DNA of 64,000 bases from Algoriphagus sp. (GCA_021298245.1 JAJTDZ010000004.1:1-64000); one strand, 5' to 3'; positions 47,414 to 57,972 are shown, numbered from the stretch's first letter. Translations and numbers: made by a program. Notes: generated from the letters alone by a model not told the origin.

Positions 47414-48949
47414 CTACGGCAAGGGCTTTACCTCTATCACAAATCGTCGGTAGCGGGTCATGGGATGCTCCCCACTGTCCCGCACTTCTGCTACGACATG
47501 GAGCTGTCCTGAGGAAGTAGGGTGCAGTTGAATCTCCAACTGGTTACCTTCCTGCATCACTAGAGGTTGGGCCTCATAGCTTCCTACTTCCGGATAAATC
47601 CAAAAATGGGTATGGAGATCGTCTCCATCCGGATCACTGGTTTTTACTTCAAGGAGAAGTCTATCCCCTGCTGTTGCCGTTCTATGGGTTTCTCCCAGCG
47701 CTTCTACGACTGGGGGATGATTGGCCTCGGCAACATCCTTAATGCACCAATCCGCCCTTCCTGCAAAATCTTGTTGAATAGCTTCTATCCACCGAATCTG
47801 AGGATAGGTCGCATCCATTTTCTCGGTAAAAGGATTGTAATCCAGGACATCTTTTCCATCTTCCCAACGGTTAGGCTGCTCGGTAGATTGCACCAGCCTA
47901 CCACCCCAGCCACCCCATTGAGGATGTTGAAGGTTGTCCAGGCCTACATCGATCAAATGAAGGTATGCTGGAGAGTCTCCCTCGGAAATAAAGTCATATT
48001 TTCCGAAGGTTCCCCATTGGGAATTGACCAATTTGGTTGGGTCCCCATGGATGTGCTCTTCGTCTCCTGCCTGTACCTGACCATCCCCATAGCTGTAGTA
48101 CTGACTGAGCAAAGGACCATGCCCGTGGAGAATTTCTTCACGCATAAACTTACCCTCTAACAGAAATTGCTGTGCAGGTGGAACTGCTCGTTTCCATGGA
48201 TATGCCAAGCACCAAAACTGACTAGAGTTATAGTAAATTTTTAAATCTGGCCACTGTGGGGCGATATACTTGCGGTAGGTAGCATCCTGATCCAAGATGG
48301 CATAGAGTATGGCTTTTTGAGTGACTTTATTGTAAATCGACTCCCATTCTGGAGTACCCTTGTATTGATCTTCAATGGACTTCAATGCGCGTGCGATGGT
48401 GTTGGTACCACCCCAGACTTGCAGGTATAGGGGTTCCAGGTTGTCGTCTAAAAGCTTTCCTTTGATAAATTCAGAGCCTTCCGTGTCCACAGCCATTTCT
48501 CCCTCAAAATCAATGTTTCCCACGCGCACTACAGATTGTAAGTATTCCTTTGTCGGAAAGCCAGCAGCATGCTGAGACAAGTTGGGATAAACTTCTCCAT
48601 AAGCCTCAAGCAGGGGTTCCATCCAAGTTACCCCAGGCCACCTCAGGGAAGTTTTTGCCCCATACATCTTGCGGGTCATTTCCATTTCTGAAGTGAAAAG
48701 GGTGCCTTTTCCATCTCCCTTGTAGTGCCACATGCTGGAGGAATAAATCAATCCCTCGATGCGAAACTCATTGGCATAGAGCAGCAAGCGAATAAAGGAA
48801 TCTACGTCATCAATTTCCCCATCGGTAGTGATGATGGTGCGGGGCTTGGGTTCACCCTGTCTTGCTCCGGCTAGATTCAACACAGACTGACTTAAAAAAA
48901 GCGATAAACTAAGCTGGATAGCGAATAAAAGCGAAGCAGAGCGATACAT
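47414..48949 (-). CDS. DUF1593-like / cellulose-binding Sde182-like nucleoside-hydrolase-fold protein, exported
   Basis: RTIITTDGEIDDVDSFIRLLLYANEFRIEGLIYSSSMWHYKGDG. Ig-like C-terminal HFWIYPEVGSYEAQPLVM... Confidence 0.85.
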   Translation of the reverse strand: MYRSASLLFAIQLSLSLFLSQSVLNLAGARQGEPKPRTIITTDGEIDDVDSFIRLLLYANEFRIEGLIYSSSMWHYKGDGKGTLFTSEMEMTRKMYGAKTSLRWPGVTWMEPLLEAYGEVYPNLSQHAAGFPTKEYLQSVVRVGNIDFEGEMAVDTEGSEFIKGKLLDDNLEPLYLQVWGGTNTIARALKSIEDQYKGTPEWESIYNKVTQKAILYAILDQDATYRKYIAPQWPDLKIYYNSSQFWCLAYPWKRAVPPAQQFLLEGKFMREEILHGHGPLLSQYYSYGDGQVQAGDEEHIHGDPTKLVNSQWGTFGKYDFISEGDSPAYLHLIDVGLDNLQHPQWGGWGGRLVQSTEQPNRWEDGKDVLDYNPFTEKMDATYPQIRWIEAIQQDFAGRADWCIKDVAEANHPPVVEALGETHRTATAGDRLLLEVKTSDPDGDDLHTHFWIYPEVGSYEAQPLVMQEGNQLEIQLHPTSSGQLHVVAEVRDSGEHPMTRYRRFVIEVKPLP

Positions 48950-49171
48950 AGGAAATGGAGGTTTGAGAAGAAAAATTTAATACAATCTTAGCAGTTAACC
49001 TAGTTCCAACCCAGGATTTACGGGAAAGGGATTTGCTCCAACTTCCACTACATGCAGGGGTAAGGAAAAAGGCAAAAATTCGCGTAGAATTACCAAAGGA
49101 ATACTGATTCCTCATTGTAAACTTAAAGAAAGCCTACGTTCTTTGTAGAAGAAAGAATATTCCTACCAACC

Positions 49172-50518
49172 ATGCCCCAAGCCACGCTTATCCAGCAAGT
49201 ATCTCTCGTCAACGAAGGCAAAATCCAAGTTACTGACGTCCTCATCCAAGGAGAACGCATCCAAAAAATCGGTTCTATCCCTGCCCAAGACCAGTACCAG
49301 CTCGTGGATGGCCGCGGCAAGTACTTGCTCCCTGGCGTGATCGACGGACAGGTACATTTTAGGGATCCAGGTTTGACCCATAAAGCTGACCTAACTAGCG
49401 AAAGCAAGGCGGCGCTAGCCGGAGGAGTTACTTCTTTCATTGAGATGCCCAATACCCGGCCCAATACCTTGACTCTGGAACTCTGGGCCGATAAATACCA
49501 ATTGGCCTCCACAAAATCCTTGGCCAACTATGGATTTTTATTAGGAATCACAGCTGAGAATTTGGAAGAGGTGCTAAGTTGGGACACCTCCAAGCACCTG
49601 GCCATCACCGACGATGGGCTCTACTTTACAGGAAAAGGCAATATTTTGGCCGATAGGCCAGATATGTTGGAAAAGATTTTTTCCACATACCGAGGATTGA
49701 TTGCCATCCATTCGGAAAAAGAAGAAATTATCGAAAAGAATGAGGAGCTCTACCGTGAAAAATACGGAGAAAATGTACCCATCGCCTGCCATCCTTTGAT
49801 CCGTAGTGAACAAGCCTGCTACGAAGCTAGCGAAAGGGCCATTGGCCTTGCCCAAAAGCATGGGGCCAGATTGCACATCCTCCATTTGAGTACTGCCAAG
49901 GAAACGGGGCTGTTTCGCAACGACATCCCCCTAAAAGATAAAAACATCACTACCGAGGTTTCCGTTCACCATTTGTGGTTTACCGACCAGGATTATGAGC
50001 GCCTGGGCGCCTTGATCAAGTGGAACCCAGCCATCAAAACCCAAAAGGACAAGGATGGCCTACTTGCTGCCCTTTTGGATGACCGCATTGACCTGATTAC
50101 TACCGACCATGCGCCCCATACCCTAGAAGAAAAGCAAAAGCCCTACTTCCAATCCATGTCCGGAGCTCCTCTGGTGCAGCATTCCCTCAATTGTCTCCTT
50201 GAGTTTTACCGCCAAGGGAAAATCAGCTTAGAAAAAATTGTAGAGAAAATGTGTCACAACCCAGCTATCCTCTACCGCATCAAGGATCGGGGGTATATTC
50301 GGGAAGGCTATTTTGCTGACCTAAGCTTGGTGGATCTTCACTCCACGTGGACGGTAAGTAAGGAAAATATCCTGTACAAATGCGGCTGGTCTCCTTTGGA
50401 AGGCACTACCTTCCACAGCAAGGTACTAATGACCTGGGTGAATGGACATCTGGCCTACGACCAAGGCGTATTTCACGAGGAAGTCAAAGGCAAGGCCCTG
50501 GAAGTGCAATCCAACTAA
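49172..50518 (+). CDS. pyrC: Dihydroorotase
   Basis: LLPGVIDGQVHFRDPGLTHKADLTSESKAALAGGVTSFIEMPNT...HILHLSTAKE...LITTDHAPHTLEEKQKPYFQSMSGAPLVQHSL. Confidence 0.9.
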   Translation: MPQATLIQQVSLVNEGKIQVTDVLIQGERIQKIGSIPAQDQYQLVDGRGKYLLPGVIDGQVHFRDPGLTHKADLTSESKAALAGGVTSFIEMPNTRPNTLTLELWADKYQLASTKSLANYGFLLGITAENLEEVLSWDTSKHLAITDDGLYFTGKGNILADRPDMLEKIFSTYRGLIAIHSEKEEIIEKNEELYREKYGENVPIACHPLIRSEQACYEASERAIGLAQKHGARLHILHLSTAKETGLFRNDIPLKDKNITTEVSVHHLWFTDQDYERLGALIKWNPAIKTQKDKDGLLAALLDDRIDLITTDHAPHTLEEKQKPYFQSMSGAPLVQHSLNCLLEFYRQGKISLEKIVEKMCHNPAILYRIKDRGYIREGYFADLSLVDLHSTWTVSKENILYKCGWSPLEGTTFHSKVLMTWVNGHLAYDQGVFHEEVKGKALEVQSN

Positions 50519-50524
50519 ACCCTT

Positions 50525-51370
50525 ATGCCGGGATTTTTTGAAGGAAGGCAACTCGTCATCGCCAGCATGCACCAGAAAGAGCAGGTTCTACAGCCCCTCC
50601 TAGAAGCGGGTTTGAAGGTCAAGGTAACTGTAGCCAATGGCCTGAATACTGACCTACTGGGCACATTTTCTGGAGAAGTAGCGAGGACTTCAGATCCATT
50701 GACCACGGCGCGCAAAAAATGTGAACTCGCCCTAGAACTTACCGGTTGTGATCTGGCCCTTGCCAGCGAAGGCTCCTTCGGCGCACATCCCTCCGCATTC
50801 TTTCTGCCTGCCAATGAGGAGTGGCTGCTCTTGATGGACCGCAAGCACCAACTGGAAATTCACGCCCGCCATCTGAGCTTAGAAACGAACTTTTCAGGAC
50901 AAGAATTTTCAAATATGGAAGAGTTAGACGCCTTTGCCAGCAAGGTAGGATTCCCAAGTCATGGCCTTATCCTAAGACGAAGCAAGGACCACCTAGAAGG
51001 TATCTTGAAGGGTATCAAAGACCCTGAGCAACTCCGAACAGCTGCCCAACGACTTATAGAAACCCAGGGATCTGGATTTGTTGAAACCGACATGCGAGCC
51101 CTGTTCAACCCCAGTAGAATGCAAGTCATCGGAGAAACAGCCCAAGTCCTGATTCAAAAATTGAATTCTTTTTGCCCCTCCTGCCAGCTGCCTGGTTTTG
51201 CGGTTACGGCAGCAGAACCTGGCCTTCCCTGTAGCCTCTGCGGCACCCCAAGCAGCGCTGCATTGGCTCACCTGCTCGTATGCAGCCACTGCCAACACGA
51301 AGAAAAAGTCTTATTTCCACACGGTAAAATAACAGAGGATCCCCAGTATTGTCAGGTTTGCAATCCCTAA
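50525..51370 (+). CDS. Uncharacterised protein with C-terminal double CxxC zinc-ribbon (DUF6671-like)
   Basis: FEGRQLVIASMHQKEQVLQPLLEAGLKVKV...ALASEGSFGAHPSAFFLPANEEWLLLMDR...CPSCQLPGF...CSLCGTP...CSHCQHEE...CQVCNP. Confidence 0.6.
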   Translation: MPGFFEGRQLVIASMHQKEQVLQPLLEAGLKVKVTVANGLNTDLLGTFSGEVARTSDPLTTARKKCELALELTGCDLALASEGSFGAHPSAFFLPANEEWLLLMDRKHQLEIHARHLSLETNFSGQEFSNMEELDAFASKVGFPSHGLILRRSKDHLEGILKGIKDPEQLRTAAQRLIETQGSGFVETDMRALFNPSRMQVIGETAQVLIQKLNSFCPSCQLPGFAVTAAEPGLPCSLCGTPSSAALAHLLVCSHCQHEEKVLFPHGKITEDPQYCQVCNP

Positions 51371-51444
51371 TCCACTTTTCTTCGATATTCCACTTCGCTA
51401 GAATTATTTGGAAAAAGAAGTAAATTGGAGCAAATGCCTGGCTC

Positions 51445-52724
51445 ATGACCCATCTCCAATCCATTTTAGCTAGTCTACTTTTTTGTCTCTGCAGTGTAGG
51501 GATTCAAGCACAGCAGATAACTAGTAAAAATCCAAGTCTAAGCTACCCATCCTACAGCCCCAAGGATACAGACCTAAAGATCGACCGTGCGGCCTACGCC
51601 GAAAAACTACAAGGATTTTGGCTGGCCACTTGCATTGCCAATTGGACCGGACTCGTAACGGAGATGGATAAAATTGGTAACGTAGGCGAACTCAAAACTG
51701 GCCACTTCTATACCCGAGCGGATTGGGGTACCCCCGATCAACCCAGCATCTGGGCAGCAGGTATTCCGAGTAAGCTTTCCCCGACCATTGACTTTGTCTT
51801 TGCCGACCAAGACACCCTCTGGGGAGCAGACGACGATACCGATATCGGATGCAACACATCAAAGGAGAAGAAGAAAACTACCTCTGGGTATCCAATCAAA
51901 AAGCCTTGGATTTGATGAAAACAGGCCTGGTCCCTCCTGCCACAGGAGACCCGAAGCACAATCCAGAATACGACATGATCGATGCCCAACTTACCACAGA
52001 GATCTTTGGACTATATGCCCCTGGAAGACCCGATGTAGCCGTCAAGATGGCCACCCTGCCCATACAAACGACCGCCCGAAAGGAAAGCGAGTGGATTTCA
52101 GCTTTTTATGTGAGCATGTTTTCCCTTGCCGGCATAGCAGATTCCTCCCTTACCCTAAAGCAACAACTCTCCCAAATGGCCGAACAGGCTTCCTTGGAAC
52201 TCCCCCCTTCCTCCTACCCTGCAGCCATGTACCGCTATGTCAAGTCCTTGTATGCTTCGGGCATTCCTTGGGAACAAGCCAGAGATTCGGTGTACCAGCG
52301 CTACCAAGTAGAGCAGCTAGATGGCTACGACATGAGCAGCCGCAATTTGTATTGCAACGGCTGCTTTGCGGCAGGGATCAACTTTGCCTCCAGTTTGGTA
52401 AGCCTTTTTTATGGAGAAGGAGACCTGAAAGAAACCATCAAAATCGGCTCCTTGGCAGGCTGGGATTCGGATAATCCTACGGCGACTTGGGGAGGTTTGA
52501 TTGGGTTTATGCTGGGAAAAGAAGGGGTAGAAAATACTTTTGGTCGAAAATTTTCGAACAGATTTCATATCCACCGTACCCGTGTGGGATTTCCCAACGA
52601 GGGGATTGATACCTTTTCTTCCATGGCTAAAAAAGGAATCTGGATTGTGGATCGCGTAGTGCAAGAAGAACTCAAGGGTGGCATAGACCTACGCAACAAT
52701 ACCTGGTACATCCCTAAAAAGTAG
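51445..52724 (+). pseudogene. Exported ADP-ribosylglycohydrolase-like protein interrupted by a single frameshift near 51847
   Basis: Frame 51445..51915 reads ...FADQDTLWGADDDTDI then diverges. Frame 51849..52724 resumes MQHIKGEEENYLWVSNQKALDLMKTGLVPP...GWDSDNPTATWGGLIGFMLG. Confidence 0.75.
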
Positions 52725-52738
52725 GGCTACTAATGGTT

Positions 52739-53590
52739 TTACAGGTTGTGCTTTGCACACATTTCGTGGATGAGTTGGTAGCCCTGCTCCGCCATCTCCC
52801 AAGGAGCTGAAAACTCCCGCCAAACCCCGATCGCATTGGCGAAGTCCGGGTCATTTCGTGAGAAGCCTTCAATGGTCAGCCAGCCCGTATAACCCACTTT
52901 TTTCAGCGCAGCGAAGGTTTCGTCAAAATCCACATGTCCCGAGCCAGGCGTACCTCGATCATTTTCTGAGATATGCACGTGCCGCAATCGTGGCCCAATC
53001 TGTTGGATAGCCAGCCCCAGCTTTTTCTCCTCCATATTCGCATGATGGGTATCAAACATGCCCTGCACATTGGGGTGATTGACCAAGGCAAGAAGATGGT
53101 CCAACTGCCCCATGGTGTTGGCCAGGTAGCATTCAAAGCGATTGAGCGCCTCTGGGGTCAGTAGGATTCCCAACTTTTCGGCGTATGGTCCAGCCTCTCG
53201 AAGTACTTCCGCTGCCCAGTGGTACTCTTCTTCTATAGGAGCCCTAGCTACAAAAGTCGCAAATGCGGAATGAAAAGGACCACACAACACCTGAGCACCC
53301 AAGTCAGCTGCGCGGTCAATAACCCAATTGAGTTTTTCTTTGGATTTTTGCCTTACAAGTGGATCTGGTGAAATGGGATTGGCATCCGCCCCCATCACGG
53401 TCACTGCCGTTACTTCTAATCCTATTCTTTTGCAATACGCTCCCACTTCTCTGCAGGATTCTGTAGTAGTATCCCCAATAAAAAACTCTGCCCCATCGTA
53501 GCCTATCTGCTTTAAGCGATCTAGGATAGGGAATAATTTCGGGGAAATTTCGGCCGACCAGGCCAGCACGTTAAAGCCTATTTTAGTCAT
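52739..53590 (-). CDS. Sugar phosphate isomerase/epimerase (xylose-isomerase-like TIM barrel)
   Basis: MTKIGFNVLAWSAEISPKLFPILDRLKQIGYDGAEFF...HHANMEEKKLGLAIQQIGPRLRHVHISENDRGTPGSGHVDFDETFAALKKVGYTGWLTIEGF. Confidence 0.92.
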   Translation of the reverse strand: MTKIGFNVLAWSAEISPKLFPILDRLKQIGYDGAEFFIGDTTTESCREVGAYCKRIGLEVTAVTVMGADANPISPDPLVRQKSKEKLNWVIDRAADLGAQVLCGPFHSAFATFVARAPIEEEYHWAAEVLREAGPYAEKLGILLTPEALNRFECYLANTMGQLDHLLALVNHPNVQGMFDTHHANMEEKKLGLAIQQIGPRLRHVHISENDRGTPGSGHVDFDETFAALKKVGYTGWLTIEGFSRNDPDFANAIGVWREFSAPWEMAEQGYQLIHEMCAKHNL

Positions 53591-53636
53591 GAGGGAAGAG
53601 ATTAGGGAAGGGAAATTAAGTACGAATTACGAGGTA

Positions 53637-53655
53637 CCTGCCTGCGGCAGTCAGG
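53637..53655. repeat. Intergenic imperfect palindrome in REP-like sequence
   Basis: CCTGCCTGC/GGCAGTCAGG inverted repeat embedded in tacgaattacgaggta...gaaatacggaattaaattaatttcgaac. Confidence 0.4.
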
Positions 53656-53744
53656 CGAAATACGGAATTAAATTAATTTCGAACACCGAACGCTGGTTGA
53701 AGAATTTTGAAGTGAAACGTCTATTTGCCTTGTACTTTGTACAA

Positions 53745-54720
53745 TTAGTTAAAATCCTTTACCCGCATGCCTTTGCGGAAGGTATCAAATCCAAAGGAAG
53801 TAGGCCGGTAAGTTCCCACATAGTCCACATTCAGATCTGCCGTGACTGCATCTCCCCTGCCCAACAACCAAAAGGAAGCATTCACTACCAATCTCCGCAA
53901 ATCTGTACTTAGAAAATCTAGAGAAGCCCCCATGGTAGTTGCAAAGGCCATTCCAGGCTTACCTTCCTCCAGCCGATAAGGCTTTACCCAAGCAATAGGC
54001 ATAAGAGATTTTTCCCAAATCAAGGGAGCCTGCGCATCCATTCCAGCAGTGCTTTGTCCATACAGGAAGACTTCTGCTTCGGAGGGCAAGTTTCTAATCC
54101 CATAGACATCGGAAGGGCCCCAAATGTCTTTTACTCCCCGAAGAATCGGATGATTTGCTTCTTGCTTGACTCCATTGACCAAAGCCCGGGTACCTTCTTT
54201 GCCGTGTACTCCATGGTGGTTGACCCAGGTTTCGCCAAAAATTAGCTTTCCAAACCCTTGTTCCCAGCCGGGAACTTTACTCATCCAATCCCATTTGGCA
54301 TAGGGCGAGGTCTTGTCTTTTTGGTATGCAAAGGCATGGGTGGAGGTCCTCAATCCCAGAATGGGCTTTCCCGCCAAGAGATATTCCTCAAGGTACCTAG
54401 ATTGTGTATCCGGCAATTCCCGAAATCGAATCAAAAGGATCACTAAGTCTGCCGACGGAAGTTGCTCCATGCCCGGAATATGCCACTGGTAGCTGGGAAC
54501 TACATCCCCCGAACTGGGGTCAATAGGAAATAAGACACTGGGGCATGGATTCTTCCGATCGGTATTCGTCGTCCCCAGCAATCAAGACAATATGCTTGCC
54601 TTGACCTGGTCCCTCTCCTCCCTGGAATTGCAAGAAGCTAGGTTCCGATTGCCCATAAACCCATTGGGAAACAAAAAAAAGGAGGGCAACGCCAAGAAAC
54701 TTACTAGAGAATGACTTCAT
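53745..54720 (-). pseudogene. Exported ThuA-like domain protein, split by an internal deletion/frameshift near 54540
   Basis: 54520..54720 encodes signal peptide + GKHIVLIAGDDEYRSEESMPQ then terminates in the shifted frame. 53745..54581 resumes VLFPIDPSSGDVVPSYQWHIPGMEQLPSADLVILLIRFRELPDTQ... Confidence 0.75.
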
Positions 54721-54777
54721 AACAAGAAGGTTAAATTCTTGGAATTTACCTAAAATCGCATATTTCTAAACAAAAGC

Positions 54778-55680
54778 TTAGCTAGATTTTTTTATAATCT
54801 TCTGAAAAATCATAATTGGGATTAGGGCTACTATCCCAACGGACAATCCAAAAAGAAACTCCTTCACTAAGCCTGGCCAGGTGGGCAAAAGGTTTTTGAA
54901 AAAGGGAATATCATGTGCAAAAATACCTCCCGACACCAGCAGTAAGGCGAGCGTTCCCACAAAACCTATGCCTCGCACAAAATAGGGCAAAGCCTTGACC
55001 AGCACCCAACCTACCTTATCTGAAAAGGAATCCTCCTGCTCATTGAATGCAATCAATTTAAATCCAATTTCATCCATACGCACCACCAAGGCTACAATCC
55101 CATACACGCCTACGGTGGCAATAAGCGCTATGATTGACACCACAGCGATCTGATTGATCAAAGGCTTGTCGACCACTGTACTCATCGCGATGATGACAAT
55201 TTCCACCGACAAAATAAAATCTGTAGTTATGGCCGATTTGATTTTTTTCTTTTCCAGCGTAAGTACCTCCTCAGGACTTAAATCAACGACAGAAGCCTTT
55301 TCTTTTTCTTTCGTATGAGGAATGAGGTAGGCAAAGATTTTTTCCGCCCCTTCGTAGGCAAGGTAGACCCCTCCTATCACTAGGATATAAATTACCACCA
55401 TGGGAGCGAATGCGCTCAGTAAAAAAGCTGCTGGAAGGATGATTAACTTATTGATAAATGAACCCTTGGAAATGGCCCACAACACTGGAAGTTCTCGATC
55501 GGAAACAAATCCTGAGGCTTTCTCTGCATTTACAGCCAGATCATCCCCTAAAATTCCTGCAGTTTTTTTTGCTGCTACTTTACTCATCGTAGCCACGTCA
55601 TCCATGAGGGTGGCAATATCATCCAATAATGCAAATAGTCCAGAAGCCATGTGATATGGGAAATAATTTAAACGAGCCAT
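54778..55680 (-). CDS. DUF808-family (YedI-like) membrane protein
   Basis: GLFALLDDIATLMDDVATMSKVAAKKTAGILGDDLAVNAEKASGFVSDRELPVLWAISKGSFINKLIILPAAFLLSAF. Confidence 0.92.
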   Translation of the reverse strand: MARLNYFPYHMASGLFALLDDIATLMDDVATMSKVAAKKTAGILGDDLAVNAEKASGFVSDRELPVLWAISKGSFINKLIILPAAFLLSAFAPMVVIYILVIGGVYLAYEGAEKIFAYLIPHTKEKEKASVVDLSPEEVLTLEKKKIKSAITTDFILSVEIVIIAMSTVVDKPLINQIAVVSIIALIATVGVYGIVALVVRMDEIGFKLIAFNEQEDSFSDKVGWVLVKALPYFVRGIGFVGTLALLLVSGGIFAHDIPFFKNLLPTWPGLVKEFLFGLSVGIVALIPIMIFQKIIKKSS

Positions 55681-55761
55681 CTGCTCACGCTATCCAAGTC
55701 GTCTCCAAGAAGAACTATTCAAGTGAATAAAATCTACTCAAAGAAAATACTCGGCCCGAAA

Positions 55762-56640
55762 TTAGATGTTTTTCGGATCAAATAGTAAAGGAAAAAATTT
55801 ACCTCCCATTTTCTCTCCTTTTGGGATCACCGGTACTCCTGACAATAGGGGCTCATTTGTATCAGAAACAGTCCCATCGGCAAACACATTTAATACAAAG
55901 GCTTTGCGCGAGCGAGGAGAATAGTTGGCATAGCTGCCATGCACCAACAAAGGATGGTGAAATGCCGCATACCCTGCTTTCAAAGGAATGGCTACGGGAG
56001 AAAATTGCTTTTTTTGTTCCTCACTCAACATGGCCATCAAGCCATCCATAGCTCCGGCTAGGGCAGGTTTTTCCAACAGACCCCATCGGTGTGAGCCCGG
56101 AACGTATTGCAAGCATCCATTTTCTTCGGTGGCATCATCCAAGCCACACCAGCAGGTCAAATGCTGCATGTCTACCGTCCTAGTCCAATAAGAGTAGTCT
56201 TGGTGCCAAGCCACTACCCCTCCGTGGTGGGCTGGCTTACAGAAAAGTTGATCGTGCCAAAACCTTACTCCACGATCCCCCAAAAGCTGGCTTGCTACCA
56301 TGCGGAAGGCGGGATTCCAAATTGCATCATGAAATGCCTCTGCAATTCGCCAATGACCTAGGGAATGAAACAATACTGTATTTGGATCATCGGATTCGTT
56401 GCTATGAAACTCATGAAATAAAGAATGTAGCGGATGCATGGGGTCCATCACCTCATCCAAGGCCATTTTAAGAGCTAAAATTTGGGAGTCGTCCAAGAGT
56501 TTTATTCCAGCCAAATAGCCATTTTCATGAAAAAACTGAATTTGTTCTTTGCTCAATCTGTACCGATCCCAGTCCGCCAAACTTTTAGGCTGGGGAAACA
56601 AATCGGTTAGTGGGTAATGATAATTTGCTAGATCGTTCAT
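55762..56640 (-). CDS. Phytanoyl-CoA dioxygenase family protein
   Basis: [15 protein letters not shown]...[43 protein letters not shown]...[26 protein letters not shown]. Confidence 0.93.
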   Translation of the reverse strand: MNDLANYHYPLTDLFPQPKSLADWDRYRLSKEQIQFFHENGYLAGIKLLDDSQILALKMALDEVMDPMHPLHSLFHEFHSNESDDPNTVLFHSLGHWRIAEAFHDAIWNPAFRMVASQLLGDRGVRFWHDQLFCKPAHHGGVVAWHQDYSYWTRTVDMQHLTCWCGLDDATEENGCLQYVPGSHRWGLLEKPALAGAMDGLMAMLSEEQKKQFSPVAIPLKAGYAAFHHPLLVHGSYANYSPRSRKAFVLNVFADGTVSDTNEPLLSGVPVIPKGEKMGGKFFPLLFDPKNI

Positions 56641-56730
56641 GAGCTAAGCTAATTTTGACAGAGATAAATTAAGTAATTTTTTTTAAAAAAAAGAAACCAA
56701 AACCCCTTCTAGCACGAGCCAACTCGGCTT

Positions 56731-57963
56731 TCAATTTTCTAAGCGAGCTAAGCGCTGCAAAAGGGGAGGATGAGAATAGGTAAAAAATACGTACCAGGGA
56801 TGGGGATTAATCGTACTCAAGGTTTTGACAGAAAGAGTCTTCAAGGCTTCAGCCAGAGGCTTCCCTGCATAGGTCTCCTTAGCAAAGGCATCCGCCTGAA
56901 ACTCATGGACTCGGCTCATCCAATTCATGCCTACACCCAAAACCATAGATAGAGGGGTAAACAACATGGTGAAGCCAAGTATATTCAACTGAGCTGACCA
57001 AGACGGTCCTCCCAATGCCGTACTCATCTCTTCAGAAAACAGAACCAAGCTCAACAAATAGAGCAAAAGGCCCACCTCCAAACAGGAAATAAGCATCCCC
57101 CATTTCACGTGCTTCTTCTTGTAGTGACCGATTTCATGGGCCAAAACTGCCACTACCTCATCGGGAGGATGCTGCTCCAACAAGGTGTCGTAGAGCACTA
57201 CTTTTTTCCTTTTGCCAAAACCTGAAAAAAATGCATTGGCTTTGGAAGATCGTTTACTCCCATCCATGACTACGATATGAGTCAAGGGAAACTGCACTTT
57301 TGCAGCATAGCGAAGCAACTTCTCCTTGACTTCTCCCTCCTCCAATGGGGTCAAGGTATTGAATAAGGGAAGAATCCATGCGGTGTATCCCAAATTGACC
57401 AGCACCATAAATACACTAGCAACCATCCAAAATTGCCACCAAAAATCTTCTCCCATGTAATGAATTAGGCTCAGAAACACCAGCAATAAGCTCCCCCCCA
57501 CGAGGATGGAGAGCACATATCCCTTAAGCTTATCTACGAAAAAAGTGCGTCTATTCGTCTTATTGAAGCCGTATTTTTCCTCAATAACAAAAGTACTGTA
57601 GTAATCAAAAGGCAAACTCAACAAGTCCGACCCAATAAAAATTAGCGCAAAAAAGAAAACAGAGGCCAGTAAAGGAGGTAGACCAAAGCCACCTAACCAG
57701 GAATCAATGGCCCCAAACCAACCTTGGGTGATGAAAACCAGGGTGAACACGAAAGAGAAGGTCCCAGCAATAAGTTTAAATTGAAAGTTGTCTTTCTGGT
57801 ATGCTTTGGCTTCCAAAAGTTTGCCCCGAGTAAGGTACTGGGACAAGGTGGTCGGTACCTCTGGAACTGGCCTGAGTACTTGAAGAAATTCCAGAATTTT
57901 GGGAATAAGGAATCCAAATGCCAAAATTCCCACAAGCAAGTAGGTCAAACTCTCCGCTGACAT
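56731..57963 (-). CDS. M48-family metallopeptidase (CAAX protease 1/Ste24-like)
   Basis: IVVMDGSKRSSKANAFFSGFGKRKKVVLYDTLLEQHPPDEVVAVLAHEIGHYKKKH (HExxH), multi-TM. Confidence 0.94.
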   Translation of the reverse strand: MSAESLTYLLVGILAFGFLIPKILEFLQVLRPVPEVPTTLSQYLTRGKLLEAKAYQKDNFQFKLIAGTFSFVFTLVFITQGWFGAIDSWLGGFGLPPLLASVFFFALIFIGSDLLSLPFDYYSTFVIEEKYGFNKTNRRTFFVDKLKGYVLSILVGGSLLLVFLSLIHYMGEDFWWQFWMVASVFMVLVNLGYTAWILPLFNTLTPLEEGEVKEKLLRYAAKVQFPLTHIVVMDGSKRSSKANAFFSGFGKRKKVVLYDTLLEQHPPDEVVAVLAHEIGHYKKKHVKWGMLISCLEVGLLLYLLSLVLFSEEMSTALGGPSWSAQLNILGFTMLFTPLSMVLGVGMNWMSRVHEFQADAFAKETYAGKPLAEALKTLSVKTLSTINPHPWYVFFTYSHPPLLQRLARLEN

Positions 57964-57972
57964 CTCTATTAT

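Noticed and set aside
51788-52474. 228-aa plus-strand ORF
   Set aside because: Third-frame shadow of the ADP-ribosylglycohydrolase-like gene. Composition is Pro/Arg/Cys rich and not protein-like, while the other frame carries the family motifs.
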